From: an uncultured bacterium
Lineage (GTDB): Bacteria > Bacillota > Clostridia > Oscillospirales > Acutalibacteraceae
NCBI GenBank assembly: GCA_905215855.1
Contig: CAJMRT010000024.1
Span: 1-30,952, forward strand
Direction of reading: 5' to 3'
DNA: 30,952 bases
The notes beneath the pieces are model-generated. The model was not told the DNA's origin, ran no database searches, and worked only from the letters and a program-made list of their open reading frames with translations. The position numbers and the translations under genes are program-made. How positions within the stretch are numbered: position 1 is the stretch's first letter; each line of letters opens with the position of its first letter. Shown one piece after another: positions 7,923 to 16,161 of this stretch.

Positions 7923-9336
7923 TCTTAGCACCTCCAAACAACCATTTTTTACGCAGGAACTTAAAGCCTGCAACACTTCTGAGCATAATTCTTGTACAGA
8001 ATACACCCATGATAAAGTTAGCGATTACGCCGACAAGAAGTGTGTAACCGAATGAGTAGATAGTACCTGTTGTTGACTCACCGAAGATAATGGAGAGAAT
8101 ATTTGCAGGACCAAATACAAGCATAAGGATAATCGATACGATAATAACGGTCATATTACCGTCAACGATAGCGGAAAGTGAATTTTTAGTACCTCTTTCA
8201 AGCGCACCGTCAAGAGTTCTTCCTGCCTTGAGTTCTTCCTTGATACGCTCAGCTGTAATAACATTACAGTCAACGCCCATACCGATTGAAAGAATAAGAC
8301 CCGCAATACCCGGAAGGGTCATTGTGAATGATGAGAATACAGGGAAGTAACCTGATACTGCCGCAATTGCAAGACCCATCTGACCGATAAGTGAGATAAC
8401 TGCAACAAAACCGGGTAAACGATAGAAAAGAATCATAATGATTGCAATGATGATGAATGCAATAACGCCTGCATATGCCATTGCAACGAGTGAGTTCTCA
8501 CCGAGTGTTGCACTGATTGTGCCGTAGTTTGATGTTTCAAGCTGGAAAGGAAGAGCACCTGCATTGATTTTTGATGCAAGGTCCTGAGCCTCTTTAGCTG
8601 TGAAGCTGCCCGAAATAACAGCATTGCCGTCTGTAATTTCAGCCTCAACCTTAGGAGCTGAAAGCATAATATCATCCATCCAGATTGAAACCTGCTGGTT
8701 GAGATATTCTTTAGTGATTTCAGCAAAACGCTCTTTACCGTTCTTGTCGCCGCTGCTCTTAAGTTTGAGCTGTACAACATAGGAATTCTTACCTGTTGTC
8801 TTATCTGTTGTCATACCTGCTGAGGCACTTTCAACATAAGAACCGTCCATAAGAATTGTGTTTGCTGTGTCGCCTGAAGGAGTCTTGTAAACATATTCAC
8901 CGTTTGAATCGATGTCAGTTGTTGCGTGACCGTCTCCGGGGCGGAATGTAAGCTGTGCTGTTGAAGAAATTTCTTCGATAGCCTCAACTGCGTTCTGGTC
9001 GGAATCTTCCTTCCATGGGAAACGAACAATGATTCTGTCGCTTTTTGCATCAGCATAAAGCTCATAATCTGTGATACCCTGAGATACCATTCTTAATTCA
9101 ATGATTGACTTTGCAGACTCAAGCTGCTCGTCAGTTGCGTCAACATCCCCTGCCGGTTTGAATGTAGCTTCAACACCGCCACGGATGTCTATTCCCCATC
9201 GTATATCACTGATACCTTTTAATACTGTTGTTTTGTTATCGCCGGTGTAGTAGGAAATACCAAAAATCGCAGTAAATGAAAAGGCAAGTATCAGCAAAGC
9301 TACGACAAAGAATACAGGCTTTGGAACTCTTTTCAT
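7915..9336 (-). CDS. secD: Protein translocase subunit SecD
   Basis: A 473-residue protein with an N-terminal helix (about residues 7-27), the conserved IRWGIDIRGGVEATF segment, a large extracytoplasmic region, and a C-terminal six-helix RND block containing LILSIGMGVDCNVITAERIKEEL. It forms the SecDF accessory complex of the Sec translocon. The start at 9336 has a strong GGAGG site 10 bases upstream. secD and secF overlap, so they are co-translated. Length fits Gram-positive SecD proteins that are separate from SecF. Confidence 0.96.
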   Translation of the reverse strand: MKRVPKPVFFVVALLILAFSFTAIFGISYYTGDNKTTVLKGISDIRWGIDIRGGVEATFKPAGDVDATDEQLESAKSIIELRMVSQGITDYELYADAKSDRIIVRFPWKEDSDQNAVEAIEEISSTAQLTFRPGDGHATTDIDSNGEYVYKTPSGDTANTILMDGSYVESASAGMTTDKTTGKNSYVVQLKLKSSGDKNGKERFAEITKEYLNQQVSIWMDDIMLSAPKVEAEITDGNAVISGSFTAKEAQDLASKINAGALPFQLETSNYGTISATLGENSLVAMAYAGVIAFIIIAIIMILFYRLPGFVAVISLIGQMGLAIAAVSGYFPVFSSFTMTLPGIAGLILSIGMGVDCNVITAERIKEELKAGRTLDGALERGTKNSLSAIVDGNMTVIIVSIILMLVFGPANILSIIFGESTTGTIYSFGYTLLVGVIANFIMGVFCTRIMLRSVAGFKFLRKKWLFGGAKND

Positions 9337-9393
9337 GCCTTTGAAACCTCCGTTAAATAATTGGCTGTGATTTTATTTTGCTCTAAAGTCAAA

Positions 9394-9438
9394 ATAACTC
9401 TGTCACGAACATCTAATCACAGACCGTAACAGAGTTAT
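9394..9438 (-). promoter_or_regulatory. Hairpin at the start of the secDF leader
   Basis: Perfect 10-base inverted arms ATAACTCTGT (9394-9403) and ACAGAGTTAT (9429-9438) are separated by 25 bases. The upstream arm overlaps the -10 box and predicted start site, so most of the stem would sit at the extreme 5' end of the secDF mRNA. It could stabilise the message or act as a DNA operator. I recognise no known RNA family. Confidence 0.5.
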
Positions 9439-9465
9439 TATAGAATTTTTTTGGTAAAATGTCAA
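9437..9465 (-). promoter_or_regulatory. Sigma-A promoter of secD-secF
   Basis: On the minus strand a perfect TTGACA (9460-9465) is separated by 17 bases from a perfect TATAAT (9437-9442). The transcript should start near 9430 and leave a leader of about 90 bases before secD. Confidence 0.85.
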
Positions 9466-9585
9466 TGGATACGGAAATATTTAATAAAAAAAGAATTCAA
9501 TTTGTCAAAAAAAACATTCTAATGTTATAAATAATGTACAAAATCTTTCCGATTGAGCATTGACAGACAAAAATTTAATTGATGA

Positions 9586-10866
9586 TTACTTGTTCAGAAT
9601 ATTCTCGCAAGCGGCAAGCTTAGCGCAAGTGCAGAATACATCCATTGCAACTTCAAGCTCGTTGTTCGGAGGGAATGTCGGAGCAATTCTTATATTGGAA
9701 TCCTTTGGATCAAGACCGAGAGGATATGTTGCACCTGCACCTGTGAGGACAACTCCTGCCTCTTTACAAAGAGCAACTGTTCTCTTTGCTGTACCATCAA
9801 ATACATCAACGCTTACAAAGTAACCGCCATGAGGTTTTTTCCAAGAAGCAATCTTAGCAGGCGCAAGTTCTTTGTCGAGAGTATCAAGAACGATGTCAAA
9901 CTTTGGCTTAAGAATAGCTTTGTGCTTTTCCATATGCTTAAGAACGCCGTCAAAATTCTTGAAAAATCTTACATGGCGAAGCATATTAAGCTTGTCATAG
10001 CTGATGATTTCATAATTATATCTCTCACGGAGAACTTTAAGGTTATTCTCGGATGCAGCCATTGCAGCAACACCTGAGCCAGGGAAAGTAATCTTTGATG
10101 TTGAGCAGAACATAATAGGAAGATCTTCGTTGCCTGTCTTTTTGCACTCATCCATAATGTTGAGAAGTACATCGGGTGTATCGCTGATTTCGTGAATACA
10201 ATAAGCATTATCCCACATAATTCTGAAATCTTTAGCGGCAGGCTTTAGAGCAGCAAAACGCTTTACAACTTCATCACTGTATGTGATGCCTGCAGGGTTT
10301 GAATACTTAGGAACGCACCAGATACCCTTAACAGAATCATCTTCTGAAACGAGCTTTTCAACCATATCCATATCGGGACCGTTGTCATCCATCGGAATCG
10401 GTATAAGCTCAAAACCGTAGTACTGTGTAATAGCAAAGTGACGGTCATAACCCGGAACAGGACAAAGGAACTTTCTGTTCTTTACTTCATACCAAGGCTT
10501 GCAGCCCTCAACAACGGGAGCAGTCATAAAGCATGAAATTGTATCGAACATCATATTAAGGCTTGAAGAACCGCCTACCATAACCGAATCAGCGTCAACT
10601 CCGAGAATATCTCCGAAAAGATGTCTGCATTCTGTGATGCCGTTGAGAAGTCCGTAGTTACGGCAATCCATCTTGTCGTCACCGATAAAATCAGACTTGC
10701 TGTTAATTGTGTCAAGCATCGGAAGTGAAAGGTCAAGCTGTTCTTTACCCGGCTTACCTCTTGCCATATTGAGGTTAAGACCCATACCTTTGATTTCTTC
10801 AAATCTTTTTGAAAGTTCGCTGTACTCTTTTTCAAGTTCCTGCTTACTTAAATCAAGATAACCCAT
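9586..10866 (-). CDS. Class I aminotransferase, aspartate aminotransferase subgroup Ic type
   Basis: A 426-residue PLP enzyme of the Aminotran_MocR/subgroup Ic aspartate aminotransferase family. Visible landmarks are NMARGKPG near the N-terminus, the cofactor region GGSSSLNMMFD (about 98-108), YSNPAG (188-193), WDNAY (218-222) and the Schiff-base lysine in CSTSKITFPGSG (Lys258). The C-terminus has the substrate-carboxylate Arg in SNIRIAPTFPP. Probable reaction: reversible transamination between aspartate and 2-oxoglutarate, in the cytoplasm; other amino donors are possible. Single gene with its own promoter; the start follows AAGGAG. Confidence 0.9.
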   Translation of the reverse strand: MGYLDLSKQELEKEYSELSKRFEEIKGMGLNLNMARGKPGKEQLDLSLPMLDTINSKSDFIGDDKMDCRNYGLLNGITECRHLFGDILGVDADSVMVGGSSSLNMMFDTISCFMTAPVVEGCKPWYEVKNRKFLCPVPGYDRHFAITQYYGFELIPIPMDDNGPDMDMVEKLVSEDDSVKGIWCVPKYSNPAGITYSDEVVKRFAALKPAAKDFRIMWDNAYCIHEISDTPDVLLNIMDECKKTGNEDLPIMFCSTSKITFPGSGVAAMAASENNLKVLRERYNYEIISYDKLNMLRHVRFFKNFDGVLKHMEKHKAILKPKFDIVLDTLDKELAPAKIASWKKPHGGYFVSVDVFDGTAKRTVALCKEAGVVLTGAGATYPLGLDPKDSNIRIAPTFPPNNELEVAMDVFCTCAKLAACENILNK

Positions 10867-10918
10867 TTTGAATAACTCCTTAAAATATTATTGCAAATGT
10901 ATTTTAATTTTCTAATAT

Positions 10919-10947
10919 ATTTTACTCTATGCGGCAGAAAAATGCAA
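10919..10947 (-). promoter_or_regulatory. Sigma-A promoter of the aminotransferase gene
   Basis: Minus-strand TTGCAT (10942-10947), 17 bases, then TAAAAT (10919-10924). The -35 box lies inside the left arm of the hairpin at 10938-10973. Confidence 0.6.
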
Positions 10948-10973
10948 GATATTTTTTGCAATCTTGCATTTTT
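10938..10973. terminator. A/T-flanked hairpin downstream of the kinase operon
   Basis: AAAAATGCAAGAT (10938-10950) and its exact complement (10961-10973) form a 13-bp stem with a 10-base loop. Runs of A and T on the two sides let it work in either direction. It lies beyond the stronger minus-strand terminator at 10982-11033 and probably acts as a back-up or insulator before the aminotransferase. Confidence 0.55.
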
Positions 10974-10981
10974 ATTTTCAC

Positions 10982-11033
10982 AAAAAAGAACAGACCTGCA
11001 ACAGTCATTTTTGGTGAAAGTTTGCAAGTCTGT
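10982..11033 (-). terminator. Terminator of the Wzz-kinase operon
   Basis: Arms 10990-11001 and 11022-11033 form a 12-bp stem; the only imperfect position is a G-U wobble on the minus-strand RNA and a mismatch on the plus strand. The stem is followed on the minus strand by TCTTTTTTG. It ends the transcript of the gene stopping at 11102. Confidence 0.8.
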
Positions 11034-11101
11034 GATTTTTTGTTGTTTATAGAGTTTTTATATATTTTCGTGCTGCAGCACAAAGCAGCGAATCTGACAA
11101 A

Positions 11102-11824
11102 TCAATAATACTGGTAATAGTAATAGCCTTTCTTCCTTCTTTTTGAATCATAGGTACAGCCTACTTCAAGAAGTCCGAGTATGGTAGAGTCGGCAAGCTT
11201 AACGCTGTCAATAAGATGTTGAAGATCACCGTGAGTTGTTGAGCGTTCACGCACAACTACAACAAAACCGGCAATCAAATCCTTGAGAAGCAAAGCATCG
11301 GCAACAACACCGATAGGGGGTGTATCAAAAATTACATAATCATAATCCCTGACAAACTGCTTGTATAGCTCCTGAAAACGAGCGCTGCACATAAGCTCGG
11401 AAGGGTTTGGCGCAATAGTACCCGCAGGGAGAATATCAAGATTAGGTAAAACATCATGCCTAACAGCCTCGTCAACCTCAATCATTTTACCGATTACATT
11501 GGTAAGACCGTTCTTATTGTCAAGCTTAAAAATATTATGAATATTCGGACGGCGAAGATCGCAGTCAATGAGAAGAACTCTCTTCTCCATTTTTGAAAAT
11601 GAAATTGCAAGGTTTGCGGAAGCCGTGCTCTTTCCCTCACCCTTTGAATAGCTTGTTACGGCAAAGCATTTCTTTTCTTTTGCAGAAAGTGAAAACATAA
11701 TATTTGTTCTTGCCGCCTTGTAGGCTTCAACAATTGCGAACTTGCTCTTGTCAGAGAGAGAAAAAGTTTGTCCTTTGTTTTTTCTGTCGTTTTTCTTTTT
11801 AAATAATTTAAAATTAGAAGCCAT
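11102..11824 (-). CDS. CpsD/CapB-type bacterial tyrosine kinase
   Basis: A 240-residue cytosolic BY-kinase. Walker A is SYSKGEGKST (about 58-67), Walker A' is LLIDCDLRRP (about 84-93) and Walker B is YVIFDTPP. The C-terminus ends in a tyrosine cluster (GYYYYQYY), the usual autophosphorylation site. Kinases of this type, switched on by their membrane partner, control export and chain length of capsular or exopolysaccharides. The partner is encoded 9 bases upstream in the same operon. No glycosyltransferase, flippase or CpsB-like phosphatase gene is next to it. The start follows an AGGAGG site. Confidence 0.92.
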   Translation of the reverse strand: MASNFKLFKKKNDRKNKGQTFSLSDKSKFAIVEAYKAARTNIMFSLSAKEKKCFAVTSYSKGEGKSTASANLAISFSKMEKRVLLIDCDLRRPNIHNIFKLDNKNGLTNVIGKMIEVDEAVRHDVLPNLDILPAGTIAPNPSELMCSARFQELYKQFVRDYDYVIFDTPPIGVVADALLLKDLIAGFVVVVRERSTTHGDLQHLIDSVKLADSTILGLLEVGCTYDSKRRKKGYYYYQYY

Positions 11825-11833
11825 AGTTCCTCC

Positions 11834-12556
11834 TTAACCCTGGTTATCAAAGTCGGGAATTTCGGCAAATATGGGGATTCCGTAAATTTCCTGTATATCG
11901 TCTTCTGACTTGATAGTTGTATCAATAAGTTCAATAAGAATTGAAATAAGGCAGGATGCAATAAATCCGATAGCGGCACCGATGAGCATATTTTTCATAT
12001 TGCTCGGCGCATAAGGTGCCGGCGGAACATTGGCCTGACGGAGAGTTCCAATCTGACCGTAGCTGAATTTTGAATTGTAAACCTCGGCAGCTTTTTCGGC
12101 AAGCTGATTTGCAACATTGGCGCACTTCTGTGCATCGGTACCGTCAACGGTAATAGTAATAAAGAAAGTACCGTCAGTTACATCAACATTAACCGTGCAT
12201 CCGTCATAGAGTGCTGTCATCTCATCAGAGTTTTTAAAGAGCGTAACACAGATTTCAGCAAGGTTTGCAGATGCGGAAATATCGGCAGGATAAATTTTCT
12301 GATTTTCTTCGTTTGAAGTCTTTTTTGAATCACTTTCAGTTTTTGTCGAAGTCGTAGCCTTGGTATTTGCGTTATCACGCTGAGCAGAACTGTAATTCTG
12401 AACATAAATCATAGTCGATGTGCTGTACATCGGTGCAATTACAAAGCGTGAGTACATAAAGAACAGCAATCCCATTACAACAGTAGCAAGAATAATAAAC
12501 TTGACTCTGTGTAAAAGGACGCTGACAATTCGCTGAACGGTTACATTCTTTGCCAT
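11834..12556 (-). CDS. Wzz/CpsC-type chain-length modulator of the tyrosine kinase
   Basis: A 240-residue protein with two membrane helices, near residues 17-33 and 196-215, flanking an extracellular region, as in CpsC/CapA/YveK proteins. The proline-containing stretch VPPAPYAPSNMKN just before the second helix is the typical PCP motif. The outer region is rich in Ser, Thr and Lys (about 70-90). The short cytosolic tail probably activates the kinase made from the next gene. Together they regulate polysaccharide length or export. The ribosome binding site is weak (AAAGGGGC). Confidence 0.88.
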   Translation of the reverse strand: MAKNVTVQRIVSVLLHRVKFIILATVVMGLLFFMYSRFVIAPMYSTSTMIYVQNYSSAQRDNANTKATTSTKTESDSKKTSNEENQKIYPADISASANLAEICVTLFKNSDEMTALYDGCTVNVDVTDGTFFITITVDGTDAQKCANVANQLAEKAAEVYNSKFSYGQIGTLRQANVPPAPYAPSNMKNMLIGAAIGFIASCLISILIELIDTTIKSEDDIQEIYGIPIFAEIPDFDNQG

Positions 12557-12757
12557 TTATATAGCCCCTTTAATTCATATTAAGGAAACGGTACTGCAAA
12601 GCAAAAAAGAAGATGTTTTACGGCACAGTTTTACATATTTACTAATTATTATATCTTATATAACCCGTGCAATAATTCTATCATAGAATAATAATTGAAA
12701 TAATTTCTGTAATATTATACAAATTTTCATTATTAAATTTACATAATAACGAAAAAA
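12557..12757 (-). promoter_or_regulatory. Upstream region of the Wzz-kinase operon with a perfect palindrome
   Basis: This A/T-rich gap holds a TATAAT-like -10 on the minus strand (12648-12653) with a poor -35 (about 12671-12676). Overlapping that -35 is a perfect palindrome, ATTCTAT-C-ATAGAAT (12675-12689). The layout suggests a promoter controlled by a dimeric regulator, but this is inference only. Confidence 0.4.
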
Positions 12758-12783
12758 TAAAGGAAGTCAAAAGACTTCCTTTA
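12752..12783 (-). terminator. Terminator of the oadG-oadB operon
   Basis: TAAAGGAAGTC (12758-12768), loop AAAA, and the exact complement (12773-12783) form an 11-bp stem followed on the minus strand by TTTTTTC (12757-12751). A classical intrinsic terminator, 24 bases after the stop of the decarboxylase beta-subunit gene. Confidence 0.9.
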
Positions 12784-12806
12784 TCATAATTATTAAGTTA
12801 CGGTTA

Positions 12807-14045
12807 TTAGCCTACAACATTAAGAAGTACGCCTGCAGCAACTGCAGAACCGATTACACCTGCAACATTCGGGCCCATAGCGTGCATAAGGAGGAAGTTG
12901 CCGGGATTTTCAGCCTGACCAACCTTCTGTGATACACGAGCAGCCATTGGAACGGCAGATACACCAGCTGAACCGATGAGCGGGTTAACCTTACCGCCTG
13001 TTGCCTTGTACATAATCTTACCGAAGAGTACACCGAATGCAGTACCCATACAAAATGCAAGAAGACCGAGAACGATAATCTTGATTGTATCAAAAGTAAG
13101 GAAGTTCTGACCGGATGCAGTTGCACCTACAGTTGTACCGAGGAAGATTGTGATAATATTCATAAGCTCGTTCTGAGCTGTTTTGCTGAGTCTTTCAACA
13201 ACGCCCGACTCCTTAAAGAGGTTACCGAGCATAAGCATACCAACGAGCGGAGCTGCGTCGGGAAGGAAGATTGCGATGATAATAACAACAATTACCGGGA
13301 ACATAATCTTCTCAAGCTTTGAAACGGGACGAAGCTGTTCCATAACTACCGAACGCTCTTTTTTGGTTGTGAGCGCCTTCATAATAGGCGGCTGAATAAT
13401 CGGCACAAGAGCCATATATGAATATGCGGCAATTGCGATTGAACCGAGAAGATGCGGAGCAAGCTTTGTTGTTACATAAATAGCCGTAGGACCGTCGGCA
13501 CCGCCGATGATACCGATAGCACCTGCCTCTGCCTCTGTAAAGCCGAGGAAAATAGCACCTGTAAATGTTATAAAGATACCAATCTGTGCAGCAGCACCGA
13601 GGATAAGGCTCTTCGGGTTAGAGATGAGCGGACCGAAGTCAGTCATACAACCGATGCCAAGGAAGATAAGAGGCGGATAAATGCCGAGCTTAACGCCCTG
13701 ATAGAGATAATAAAGAAGTCCGCCGTATGTCGGATTCTCAATATAAGTTACTCCGTCAATCACCGTCTTGGCATGTCCCGACACCGCAACATTTTGTGCG
13801 GCACATTGAGCCTCTGTCAAAAGCTGTGTTGTAGGCGGAGCCATAATGCTCGGATAAAGATTAACAAGCAGCATACCGAATGCGATAGGAAGGAGCAAAA
13901 GCGGCTCATACTGCTTTTTGATTGCAAGATAAAGCAAAACGATTGAAATACCAATCATTACATAGTTCTGCCAGTTAAGAGTTGACAGACCTGAGCCGTT
14001 AAAGATACCGACAACGGCATCTGCAAAGCCCTGTAAAATTTCCAT
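12807..14045 (-). CDS. Sodium-pumping decarboxylase beta subunit (OadB/GcdB/MmdB family)
   Basis: A 412-residue integral membrane protein of the carboxybiotin decarboxylase family. Signature stretches are GAIGIIGGADGPTAIY, NPLIGSAGVSAVPMAARV and the C-terminal HAMGPNVAGVIGSA, which include the residues that couple Na+ export to decarboxylation of carboxybiotin. Substrate (oxaloacetate, methylmalonyl-CoA, glutaconyl-CoA) is set by the alpha subunit, which is not in the window, nor is the biotin carrier. The insertion after the second helix (about residues 70-105) is longer than in minimal members. It follows a gamma-subunit gene by 31 bases and ends at a strong terminator. Confidence 0.92.
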   Translation of the reverse strand: MEILQGFADAVVGIFNGSGLSTLNWQNYVMIGISIVLLYLAIKKQYEPLLLLPIAFGMLLVNLYPSIMAPPTTQLLTEAQCAAQNVAVSGHAKTVIDGVTYIENPTYGGLLYYLYQGVKLGIYPPLIFLGIGCMTDFGPLISNPKSLILGAAAQIGIFITFTGAIFLGFTEAEAGAIGIIGGADGPTAIYVTTKLAPHLLGSIAIAAYSYMALVPIIQPPIMKALTTKKERSVVMEQLRPVSKLEKIMFPVIVVIIIAIFLPDAAPLVGMLMLGNLFKESGVVERLSKTAQNELMNIITIFLGTTVGATASGQNFLTFDTIKIIVLGLLAFCMGTAFGVLFGKIMYKATGGKVNPLIGSAGVSAVPMAARVSQKVGQAENPGNFLLMHAMGPNVAGVIGSAVAAGVLLNVVG

Positions 14046-14076
14046 TAGATAACATCCTTTCCCTTAAAACTTTGCC

Positions 14077-14499
14077 TTAAAACGGGCGGGTATTATCAAG
14101 TACACCGGCTTTTGCCCATGCGGAACGACCGCCGTCTGATGACTTTTTAATACTCTTGATTCTTGCTTTTTCAGAAGAGCCGTACATTGTGGCAACTGCT
14201 GCGGAAATTACGGCAACAACCTCATCGGAAACACCGTCTGTCTGAGCAGGAGCAACCGGAGCGACAACAACAGGAGCAGGAGTTTCTGCTACGGCTTCTG
14301 CCTTTTTCTCTTTGCTCTTTTTGCCTGCGTTCTGAGCTTTCTGAATAATCGCACCGTAAATCTTGATTATGAAAATCAAGAGAATCAGCATTGCGAATAC
14401 TACAACAAAACCTGTAAGCACAACTTTTGCCGAAGCGATGCCTTTTTCAGCAAGGGAAAGCTCCTCTTTAGCCAATAAAGCTACATCGGAAAGATTCAT
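14077..14499 (-). CDS. Sodium-pumping decarboxylase gamma subunit (OadG family)
   Basis: A 140-residue protein with one membrane helix (about residues 26-46), a Lys-rich stretch and an Ala/Pro/Val hinge of the kind seen in OadG and biotin-carrier linkers. The region DEVVAVISAAVATMYG and the C-terminal SAWAKAGVLDNTRPF are typical of longer Clostridia OadG proteins. It assembles the decarboxylase complex and anchors the alpha subunit. First gene of a two-gene operon; its ribosome binding site GGGGG lies within an inverted repeat arm. Confidence 0.85.
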   Translation of the reverse strand: MNLSDVALLAKEELSLAEKGIASAKVVLTGFVVVFAMLILLIFIIKIYGAIIQKAQNAGKKSKEKKAEAVAETPAPVVVAPVAPAQTDGVSDEVVAVISAAVATMYGSSEKARIKSIKKSSDGGRSAWAKAGVLDNTRPF

Positions 14500-14507
14500 A
14501 AAACAAC

Positions 14508-14579
14508 CCCCATATTTGTCATTTGCATATAGGAATATTATACTTTATTCCCGAAGCATTTTCAATAACAAATATGGGG
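14508..14579 (-). promoter_or_regulatory. oadG promoter framed by a perfect 12-bp inverted repeat
   Basis: Minus-strand TTGAAA (14560-14565), 17 bases, TATAAT (14537-14542) gives a good sigma-A promoter. CCCCATATTTGT (14508-14519) and its exact complement (14568-14579) flank it, one arm upstream of the -35 and the other across the ribosome binding site. The arms could be two operator half-sites or full sites joined by a looped regulator. Confidence 0.75.
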
Positions 14580-14670
14580 CGAATAATTTTTTGGCGATAT
14601 TACTAATTTATTTTTATGCAGGTTAATTTATTTGTGGATTAAAACTTTGCAATTTTGCCGAAATTTGCCG

Positions 14671-16149
14671 TTACAGAATTATACATATCAATCCGTTACA
14701 GCCGTCATTGATAATTTTCTCGATAGTCTCCCCTATTCTCCGTCTTGCATCGGCTGGCATTCTGTAAAGCTTGTTGTGAAGTCCCTCGTTTACAAGCTCA
14801 TGGACGGATTTTCCGAATATGTTACTCTCCCAGATTTTCTCCGGATTTTCGTCAAATTCTCTGAGAAGATAAGACACAAGCTCTTCGGACTGCTGTTCCG
14901 ATCCGACAATCGGAGTAACCTCTGTCTGCGTAAATATCTTCATCATATGAATTGACGGCGCGCTTGCTCTCAGCTTTATGCCGTATTTTCCGCTCTGCTT
15001 GATAATTTGCGGTTCGTCAAGGGTAAGTTCGTCAATTGTCGGCATAACAATTCCGTAGCCCGTTTCCTGAACTTGCTCATAAGCCTGAGCAATCTTGTCA
15101 AATTCTTTCTGCTTTTGCGAAAGGCTCTTTATGCAGTTCAGGAGTTCGTATTCCTCAGTTATCTCAAGCCCTGTTTCTTCCGAGATAACCTTGTAGAAAA
15201 GCTCACCTCTGATAGATACAGCCATTTCGGCACAACCTTTGCCGAGGTCAAGGTTCGTAACCCTTGCAGAAGTAATGTACTCACATTGTTCAAGCTCTGA
15301 TAACACCTGCTGAATTTGCCGGATTTTCTCAATTTTTGCGGCATTTTTCTTTATTGAATCAAATACAACCGATTTCAGCCAATGGTCTTTATCGAGCTTT
15401 ACAACCCATTTTGGAATGTCAACCTTGATTTCACGGATAGGAAACTCAAACAAAAGCTGAGCAAGAATTCTTTTGATTTCGGTTTCGTCAAGTTCCATAC
15501 AGCTTACCGGAATTACGGGAACTTTGTACTCGGCAGTCATTTCGTTTGAAAGATTTATTGTTTCGTCTGCTGTTGGGTTGACGGAATTGAGCAGAATAAT
15601 AAACGGCTTGTTAATTGCCTTAAGCTCATTTATTACTCTTTTCTCGCTTTCAATATAATCTTCCCTCGGAATTTCGCTGATTGTACCGTCTGTTGTGATG
15701 ACAAGACCGATTGTAGAATGGTCAGTGATTACCTTTTTAGTACCGATTTCTGCGGCATCATCAAAAGGGATTGCCTCTTTCGACCACGGAGTTTTTACCA
15801 TTCTCGGTTCGTCCTCTTCACTGTAGCCGATTGCACTGTTCACGATATATCCTACGCAATCAATCATACGGACATTAAAAGTTGTGTTGTTGCCGAGATT
15901 TATTTCAACCGATTCTTCGGGAATGAATTTTGGCTCGGTTGTCATTATGGTTTTGCCTGCGGCAGATTGAGGAAGCTCGTCAACGGTACGCTTATAAACC
16001 GACTCATCACGAATGTTCGGCAAAACAAGCGAATCCATAAACCTCTTTATAAATGTGGATTTTCCCGTTCTTACAGGTCCGACAACTCCGATATAGACAT
16101 CGCCGTCGGTTCTTCGGGAAATATCTTGATAAACATTTCTTTCTTCCAT
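14671..16149 (-). CDS. spoIVA: Stage IV sporulation protein A, coat morphogenetic ATPase
   Basis: A 492-residue protein, the family's normal length. The P-loop GPVRTGKST (residues 24-32) opens the ATPase domain, with MIDCVGY as the next nucleotide-site motif and LLNSVNP near a TRAFAC-like base site. SpoIVA polymerises with ATP on the mother-cell face of the forespore outer membrane and forms the base layer of the spore coat. The hydrophobic C-terminus (GLICIIL) is the part that in Bacillus meets SpoVM. It is 12 bases downstream of the SipL-type gene and shares its operon; GGGAGG precedes the start. A SpoVM peptide gene lies further upstream. Confidence 0.97.
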   Translation of the reverse strand: MEERNVYQDISRRTDGDVYIGVVGPVRTGKSTFIKRFMDSLVLPNIRDESVYKRTVDELPQSAAGKTIMTTEPKFIPEESVEINLGNNTTFNVRMIDCVGYIVNSAIGYSEEDEPRMVKTPWSKEAIPFDDAAEIGTKKVITDHSTIGLVITTDGTISEIPREDYIESEKRVINELKAINKPFIILLNSVNPTADETINLSNEMTAEYKVPVIPVSCMELDETEIKRILAQLLFEFPIREIKVDIPKWVVKLDKDHWLKSVVFDSIKKNAAKIEKIRQIQQVLSELEQCEYITSARVTNLDLGKGCAEMAVSIRGELFYKVISEETGLEITEEYELLNCIKSLSQKQKEFDKIAQAYEQVQETGYGIVMPTIDELTLDEPQIIKQSGKYGIKLRASAPSIHMMKIFTQTEVTPIVGSEQQSEELVSYLLREFDENPEKIWESNIFGKSVHELVNEGLHNKLYRMPADARRRIGETIEKIINDGCNGLICIIL

Positions 16150-16161
16150 TTTTATACCTCC

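Noticed and set aside
8433..9065. Out-of-frame minus-strand frames inside secD
   Set aside because: Shadow frames of a strongly conserved gene.
13452..13946. Plus-strand frame of 164 codons opposite the decarboxylase beta-subunit gene
   Set aside because: Antisense to a clear membrane protein gene; composition reflects the reverse complement of hydrophobic codons.
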